DNA from: JAOUEA01 sp035550775
GTDB lineage: Bacteria > Actinomycetota > UBA4738 > HRBIN12
Assembly: GCA_035550775.1 (NCBI GenBank)
Contig: DASZOO010000189.1
Span: forward strand, 1 to 15,855
DNA: 15,855 nt
Direction: 5' to 3'
In this document: positions 11,564 to 15,855 of the stretch, piece by piece
Position numbering within the stretch: the stretch's first letter is position 1
How the letters are laid out: every line of letters begins with the position of its first letter
Made by a program: the position numbers and the translations under genes
Notes under the pieces: generated by a model
Database searches by the model: none
The model's input: the letters and a program-made list of their open reading frames with translations, nothing else
Told to the model about the DNA's origin: nothing

Positions 11564-13723
11564 TCAGTCGAGCAGGGTGTCCAGCGCCCGCATCCCGTCG
11601 GTCAGCCGCTGCGCGAGCGTCGTCGCGAGCCAGCGGTGCAGCGCCACCGCGAGCTCCGGCTCGTCGGCTTCGAGCCCCTCGATCGCGGATCGCGCGAGCC
11701 GGAGCACCACGCTCGGCGTCTCGGCGATCACGTCCGCCGTGCGGGACGCGCCCGTGTACAGCGCGATCTCGCCGACCGTCACGCCGGGGAGCACCGTGCT
11801 CAAGCGAACCTCCAAGCCTTGCGGCGTCACCATCGCGATCCGCAGACGTCCGGACTCGAGGACGAACACGTCGTCGGGTGGTCCTCCCTGGCTGATGAGC
11901 GTCTCCCCCGCATCGAGGGTCACCTGTTCGAAGTACGACCACAGGCTCGGCGGCAGGCCGGCAAGCGCTTCGGACCTGCCGACCCCGGTCTCGACGCGCC
12001 CGAGGAGGCCGTCCTCACATCGTTCCAGCCCGCGATCGAGATCGGGTTCGAACGCGACGATGCCGTCGGCCGCCTCGACGCCGCCGCGCTCCAGCCGCTG
12101 CCGGATGTCCTCGGCCACGTCGGTCAGCACCAGCTCGAAGCCGTGGGACCGTGCGAGCTGCCCCACCTTGCGGAAGGACATCACCGCCGACGAGTCCATG
12201 CCCGTCACCCGCCGAAGATCGATCACCAGGTACCGCAGGCTTCCACCCTCGACCCGCTTGCGGATGCGCTCGAGCAATCCGCTCGCGGTACCGAAGAACA
12301 CGAACCCGTCGACCCGCAGGATCTGCACGCGCTCGCTTTGGGCTCGCAGGGTCGCCCGCTCGCTCGCCGGCCGGTCGACGTTGCTGCGGTACGTCTCGCC
12401 GAACGGCTCGTCGTGGACCTGCTCCAACCGGCTGTAATTCACCGCGAACAGCACGACCGCGAGCACGAGGCCCGCCGCCACCCCTGGCAACAGCCCCCGG
12501 ACGACGATCGTGGCGAGGATCGCGAGGACGACCAGGTACTCGCTCAGGGGCAACGACCGCCGCTTGTCCCAGACCCATTCCACGATGAACCCGAGGCCGA
12601 CGAACACGAGCGCACCGCCGACGATCATGCGCGGGATCAGCTCGATCGCGGCAGCCCCGAACACCACCGCCGTGAGCGGCACGGCGGCGGCCACGAGTCC
12701 CGCCACCCGAGCGTCGACGCCCATCTGGTAGGCGAGGGCCGTGAGGCTGAGCGCGTGATACCCGGGGATGCCGCCGAAGGCGCTCGAGACAACGTTGACG
12801 ACGCCGGCGTCGCGGAGCTCTCGGTTGGTGTCGAGATCGGTGTGACGGATCAGCTCGATGCCGCTCACGTTGAACAGCGCCGCGATCACGGCCACGAAGA
12901 TCGCGGTGGCGATGCCGGCCACCTGCCCGAGGACCGCCGACCAATCAGCCTGCGTGAGGGCGTCGGACACCGTCGAGGGCTCCCAGAGCCGGCCGGAGGG
13001 GAACGGCACGGATCCGAGCAACCAGAGCCCGTCGTTCATCTCCTCGATCGATGCCCCCGTCACGAGCACCCCGACCGCGAAGAGCAGGAGTCCGATGCCG
13101 ATCGTCGCCGGCACCACGAGTGGGCGCCTCACCACCCGCGTCGCGACCAGCAGCACGATGCCGAACACGAACGCCGGCACCCACCGGGTCAGGTCCTCAC
13201 GACGCAGGAGGTCGTCGATCGTGCGCAGGTACGGCTGGACGCTCGCCGCGACCCCGATGCCGCCTTTCAGGAGCAGCCATCCGGTACCCGCGAGGAACCC
13301 GCCCACGACCGGATACGGCACGTAGCGGACGAGGTTGCCGAGCCGGAACACCCCGAGCAGCGCGAACGTGACGCCGGTCGCGAGCGTGACGACGACCGTC
13401 GCCGCGACCACCGTGAGGAACGCGCGGTCGAGGCTGCCGAACGCGTCGAGGGCCGTCGTCGCGGCGACGACCGCGAGCACCGCCGCCGCCGCGTCCTGCA
13501 CGCTGCCGACCACCCCCCGGCGCCCGCCTCGCAGCGCCAGGACGGCGAGGGTCACCGCGGCCGCGACCAGGTACAGGCCGATGCCGTCGGGCAGGAAGTA
13601 GGCGAGGTAGCCGCCGAAGACGAGGGCGGCGAACGAGATCGCCAGCACGACCTCGACGGCGCCGATCACCAGGCCCGAGGCGAGGGCGGCCAGCACGCCC
13701 ACGGCACCTCGCTGCTCGGACAT
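11564..13723 (-). CDS. SulP (SLC26) anion transporter with STAS and cyclic-nucleotide-binding domains
   Basis: The 719-aa protein has the SulP membrane domain (about 1-430, with the VRYVPYPVVGGFLAGTG and FGGIPGYHALSLTALAY signatures). A STAS domain follows (about 465-560; the MDSSA site D510-S511-S512 is the usual phosphorylation loop). A cNMP-binding domain (about 595-690) carries an intact phosphate-binding cassette: GEIALYTGASRTADV with E652, R661, T662 and A663. SulP proteins carry sulfate, bicarbonate, dicarboxylates or similar anions; the substrate is not readable. The cNMP domain suggests gating by cAMP or a related nucleotide. The ATG at 13723 has GGGAGG only 3 nt away, shorter than usual. 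No strong promoter is evident in the 101-nt gap after the GlsB-like gene, so co-transcription is possible. Confidence 0.94.
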   Translation of the reverse strand: MSEQRGAVGVLAALASGLVIGAVEVVLAISFAALVFGGYLAYFLPDGIGLYLVAAAVTLAVLALRGGRRGVVGSVQDAAAAVLAVVAATTALDAFGSLDRAFLTVVAATVVVTLATGVTFALLGVFRLGNLVRYVPYPVVGGFLAGTGWLLLKGGIGVAASVQPYLRTIDDLLRREDLTRWVPAFVFGIVLLVATRVVRRPLVVPATIGIGLLLFAVGVLVTGASIEEMNDGLWLLGSVPFPSGRLWEPSTVSDALTQADWSAVLGQVAGIATAIFVAVIAALFNVSGIELIRHTDLDTNRELRDAGVVNVVSSAFGGIPGYHALSLTALAYQMGVDARVAGLVAAAVPLTAVVFGAAAIELIPRMIVGGALVFVGLGFIVEWVWDKRRSLPLSEYLVVLAILATIVVRGLLPGVAAGLVLAVVLFAVNYSRLEQVHDEPFGETYRSNVDRPASERATLRAQSERVQILRVDGFVFFGTASGLLERIRKRVEGGSLRYLVIDLRRVTGMDSSAVMSFRKVGQLARSHGFELVLTDVAEDIRQRLERGGVEAADGIVAFEPDLDRGLERCEDGLLGRVETGVGRSEALAGLPPSLWSYFEQVTLDAGETLISQGGPPDDVFVLESGRLRIAMVTPQGLEVRLSTVLPGVTVGEIALYTGASRTADVIAETPSVVLRLARSAIEGLEADEPELAVALHRWLATTLAQRLTDGMRALDTLLD

Positions 13724-13794
13724 GACCCTCCCGCCGGCTCGCTCGAGGCCCTCGCGGCAGGACCCTATCCGTCGTTACTCGGTGCTCTCCGATC

Positions 13795-13810
13795 GCCGGT
13801 GGATACCGGC
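13795..13810 (-). terminator. Short hairpin after the GlsB-like gene
   Basis: GCCGGT and ACCGGC form a 6-bp stem with a 4-nt loop, 15-30 nt beyond the GlsB-like stop codon on the minus strand. It lacks a U-tract; weak terminator or attenuator before the SulP gene. Confidence 0.35.
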
Positions 13811-13824
13811 ATCCGTCGCGTCGG

Positions 13825-14097
13825 CTAGGTGGCGGTCGATCGTCCGGCCACGACCCGCTCGTAGATCACGATGAGCAGGATCGCCACGATGATCGACCCG
13901 ATCCAGGCGATGCCCTCGTTCCCGGAGAAGATGGCGTTCCAGATGAGCCCCCCGACGATCGCGGCGACGACGCCGATCACCATCGTCGTGATCCAGCCCA
14001 TCGACTGCTTGCCCGGCAGGATCAGCCTGGCGAGGGCACCGATGACGATGCCGGCGATCGCGTAGACGATGATGTCCCAGAACCCGATGTCGTCCAT
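13825..14097 (-). CDS. GlsB/YeaQ/YmgE family small membrane protein
   Basis: The 90-aa product is a three-helix membrane protein of the transglycosylase-associated protein family. The first helix (YAIAGIVIGALARLILPGKQSMGW, 12-35), the Gly-rich second helix (VIGVVAAIVGGLIW) and the third (WIGSIIVAILLIVIYERVV) match the family. The role is unclear, though stress induction is reported for several members. ATG 14097 was picked because the first helix follows at once; AAAGGAG lies 11 nt upstream, slightly far. A SigA-like promoter is at 14152-14181. It is divergent from the flavoprotein gene. Confidence 0.9.
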   Translation of the reverse strand: MDDIGFWDIIVYAIAGIVIGALARLILPGKQSMGWITTMVIGVVAAIVGGLIWNAIFSGNEGIAWIGSIIVAILLIVIYERVVAGRSTAT

Positions 14098-14151
14098 GGC
14101 GGTCGACGCTCCTTTCCATCGCGGCTCGCGCGTCGACGAGCCTTGCACTGC

Positions 14152-14181
14152 ATCGTAGGCTCGCCGAAGCCCTGAGCGCAA
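14152..14181 (-). promoter_or_regulatory. SigA-like promoter of the GlsB-like gene
   Basis: The minus strand has TTGCGC (14181-14176), an 18-nt spacer and TACGAT (14157-14152), giving a leader of about 50 nt that contains the SD. Confidence 0.55.
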
Positions 14182-14209
14182 ACCTCGGGAGGCGCGTCGC
14201 CGCGCGGCA

Positions 14210-14239
14210 TTGCCCGCGCCTCCTCCCACTGGCTAGGCT
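14210..14239 (+). promoter_or_regulatory. Promoter of a leaderless flavoprotein transcript
   Basis: TTGCCC (14210-14215), an 18-nt spacer and TAGGCT (14234-14239), then exactly 6 nt to ATG 14246. No SD is present. This is the most complete promoter in the window, with both boxes. Confidence 0.6.
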
Positions 14240-14245
14240 CGACCG

Positions 14246-15855
14246 ATGTCGTCGTTCGAGCGGGACGTGGTCGTCGTCGGCGGGGGGCACAACGGTCTGG
14301 CGTGCGCCGCCTACCTCGCGAGAGCCGGGCTCGACGTGCTGGTGCTCGAGCGTCGGGACCTCCTCGGCGGCGCCGCCGCGACCGAGACGATGTGGGACGG
14401 GTATCGCGTCTCGAGCGCTTCCTACGTGGTCTCGCTGATGCCCGATCGCATCGTGCACGAGCTCGAGTTGAAACGGCACGGCTACGAGGTGTCGATCATC
14501 TCCCCCGACTACTTCGTGCCGTTCCCCGACGGCTCGTCGCTGACGCTGTGGGGCGACATGGCCCGCGACGTCGAGAACATCGCGAAGCTCAGCCCGGCCG
14601 ACGCCGAGGCATACGCCGGCTTCGACGCCTACTTCGAGCGGATCGCAGGTCTCGCGAAGGATCTGCTGTACGTCGTGCCCCCGAACATGAAGCTCACCGA
14701 GATCCTCGACTGGGCGCGCACGGGGGCACGGCTCCGCGGATGGACCGGTCGCGACGTGCACGAGCTCGTGCGGCTGTTCACGATGAGCGCCGCCGACTTC
14801 CTCGACGAGTGGTTCACCGACGATCGCGTGAAGGGGGCGCTCGCCACCCAGGCGATCATCGGCGCCTGGTGCGGGCCGATGACGCCCGGCTCGGCCTACG
14901 TGCTGATGCACCACTGGATCGGCGAGATCGACGGGCACTTCGGCGCCTGGGGATGGGTCAAAGGCGGCATGGGCGGGGTGTCGGCGGCGATCGCGTCGAC
15001 GGCCCGGGCGGCCGGCGCCGAGATCCGCACCGGGCAGGCCGTGGCTCGCGTCGCGATCAGCCCCAACGGCCGGGCCGTGGGCGTCGAGCTCGACGACGGC
15101 TCGGTGATCCGGGCGAAGCGCGTCGTCTCGAACGCCCATCCGGTCACGACCTACCTCGACCTGATCGGGCGCGACCATCTGCCCGTCGACGTCGTCCGTG
15201 ACATCGAGCGGTTCCGCACGCGCAGCGGCAGCGTGAAGGTCAACGTCGCGCTCTCGGAGCTGCCGGCGTTCCAGTCGTGGGATCAGGACGGCGACGTGCA
15301 CCGCGGCCTGATGGCGGTGTCGCCGTCGATGACCTACCTGGAGCGAGCGTTCGACGACGCGAAGTACGGGAAGCCGAGCACGCACCCGTACGCCGAGGTG
15401 ATGTTCCCGACGGCACACGAGGCCGGACTGGCTCCCGACGGGAAGCACCTCATGATGGCGTTCACGCAGTACATGCCGTTCGACACGCCCAACACCCGCC
15501 GGGCGCACGACGCCTGGGCGAAGAAGGTCGTCGACGCGGTGGGCGCCTACGCGCCCGGGCTCGCCGACTCGGTCGAGCATGTCGAGGTGCTCACGCCGAA
15601 GGATCTCCAGGAACGGTTCGGTCTGCTCGGGGGGAACATCATGCAGGGCGAGCTCACGCCGGACCAGATGTTCTCGTTCCGACCGATCCCCTTCTTCGGC
15701 GACTACCGCACGCCGATCGAGGGCCTCTACCTGTGCGGCGGCGGCACCCACCCGGGCGGCGGCGTGATGGCCGTGCCGGGCCGCAACGCGTCGACGGTCG
15801 TGCTGCGCGACGCGAAGCTCGGCCGGGTCACCGAGCGCGTCGACGACGTGCTCGA
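14246..15855 (+). CDS. PYROXD2/phytoene-desaturase-like FAD oxidoreductase, 3' end cut by the window
   Basis: The reading frame is open for 536 codons to the window edge, so no stop is seen. The N-terminus is a dinucleotide-binding fold: VVVVGGGHNGLACAAYLA (8-25) with E35 at the end of the second strand, followed by LLGGAAATE. The C-terminus has GLYLCGGGTHPGGGVMAVPG (493-512), the FAD-closing motif of the carotenoid desaturase / PYROXD2 group. The middle GWVKGGMGGVSAAIASTARAAGAEI is the second conserved region. Family members are about 520-550 aa, so only a few residues are missing. PYROXD2 relatives have no settled reaction; true carotenoid desaturases are related, but no phytoene synthase is nearby. 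It is on a leaderless transcript. Confidence 0.92.
   Translation, partial: MSSFERDVVVVGGGHNGLACAAYLARAGLDVLVLERRDLLGGAAATETMWDGYRVSSASYVVSLMPDRIVHELELKRHGYEVSIISPDYFVPFPDGSSLTLWGDMARDVENIAKLSPADAEAYAGFDAYFERIAGLAKDLLYVVPPNMKLTEILDWARTGARLRGWTGRDVHELVRLFTMSAADFLDEWFTDDRVKGALATQAIIGAWCGPMTPGSAYVLMHHWIGEIDGHFGAWGWVKGGMGGVSAAIASTARAAGAEIRTGQAVARVAISPNGRAVGVELDDGSVIRAKRVVSNAHPVTTYLDLIGRDHLPVDVVRDIERFRTRSGSVKVNVALSELPAFQSWDQDGDVHRGLMAVSPSMTYLERAFDDAKYGKPSTHPYAEVMFPTAHEAGLAPDGKHLMMAFTQYMPFDTPNTRRAHDAWAKKVVDAVGAYAPGLADSVEHVEVLTPKDLQERFGLLGGNIMQGELTPDQMFSFRPIPFFGDYRTPIEGLYLCGGGTHPGGGVMAVPGRNASTVVLRDAKLGRVTERVDDVL

Noticed and set aside
11636..13828. 730-codon plus-strand frame opposite the SulP gene
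   Set aside because: His/Asp/Arg-rich antisense shadow; the minus strand encodes a recognisable transporter over the same bases.
13775..15751. 658-codon minus-strand frame opposite the flavoprotein
   Set aside because: It is antisense to clear FAD-binding motifs and covers the GlsB-like gene and its promoter; composition is that of a GC-driven shadow.
1..15855. CRISPR arrays, insertion sequences, tRNA genes, phage genes
   Set aside because: No repeat-spacer pattern, transposase, terminal inverted repeats, tRNA cloverleaf or phage protein was seen on either strand.

Overview
The window is high-GC DNA with short spacers, genes on both strands and many genes without a Shine-Dalgarno (SD) sequence. 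It fits a member of the Actinomycetota. The signs are TANNNT -10 boxes placed 6-7 nt before start codons (leaderless transcripts), an LAxTG-like sorting signal, a DUF6458-like protein, a lone LigD-type ligase and an HD-GYP/LuxR fusion regulator. The class cannot be fixed from this piece; no rRNA, tRNA, CRISPR array, transposase or phage gene is visible.

Layout. 47-1095 (minus): a small DUF6458-like membrane protein and two paralogous miniature secreted proteins with a sortase-like C-terminus. Two of the three share an almost identical SigF/SigB-type promoter. 1236-3832 (plus): a GT4 glycosyltransferase and a LigD-type ATP-dependent DNA ligase, separated by a perfect 11-bp inverted repeat. 3870-5785 (minus): a DUF4126 membrane protein, an unknown 88-aa protein, a lipoprotein and a two-CBS-domain protein; the last two are a tight operon. 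5786-6164 has no conventional gene, but its minus strand is rich in structure: overlapping mini-ORFs on an exceptionally long SD, several hairpins, a possible three-way junction and a strong terminator. 6165-7703 (minus): a 512-aa tandem HD-GYP plus LuxR regulator, divergent from an MFS exporter (7818-9023). 9081-11557 (plus): a membrane-anchored SGNH hydrolase and a betaine-homocysteine-methyltransferase-like enzyme. 11564-14097 (minus): a SulP-STAS-cNMP anion transporter and a GlsB/YeaQ-type membrane protein. 14246 to the window end (plus): a PYROXD2/phytoene-desaturase-like flavoprotein missing only its last codons.

Most genes look like housekeeping, envelope or stress functions, and no single pathway links them. 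The clearest local circuits are the regulator/exporter pair with a repeated operator-like sequence between them, the SigF-like pair at the left end, and the structured element between the regulator and the CBS operon. That element is the best candidate for something undescribed.
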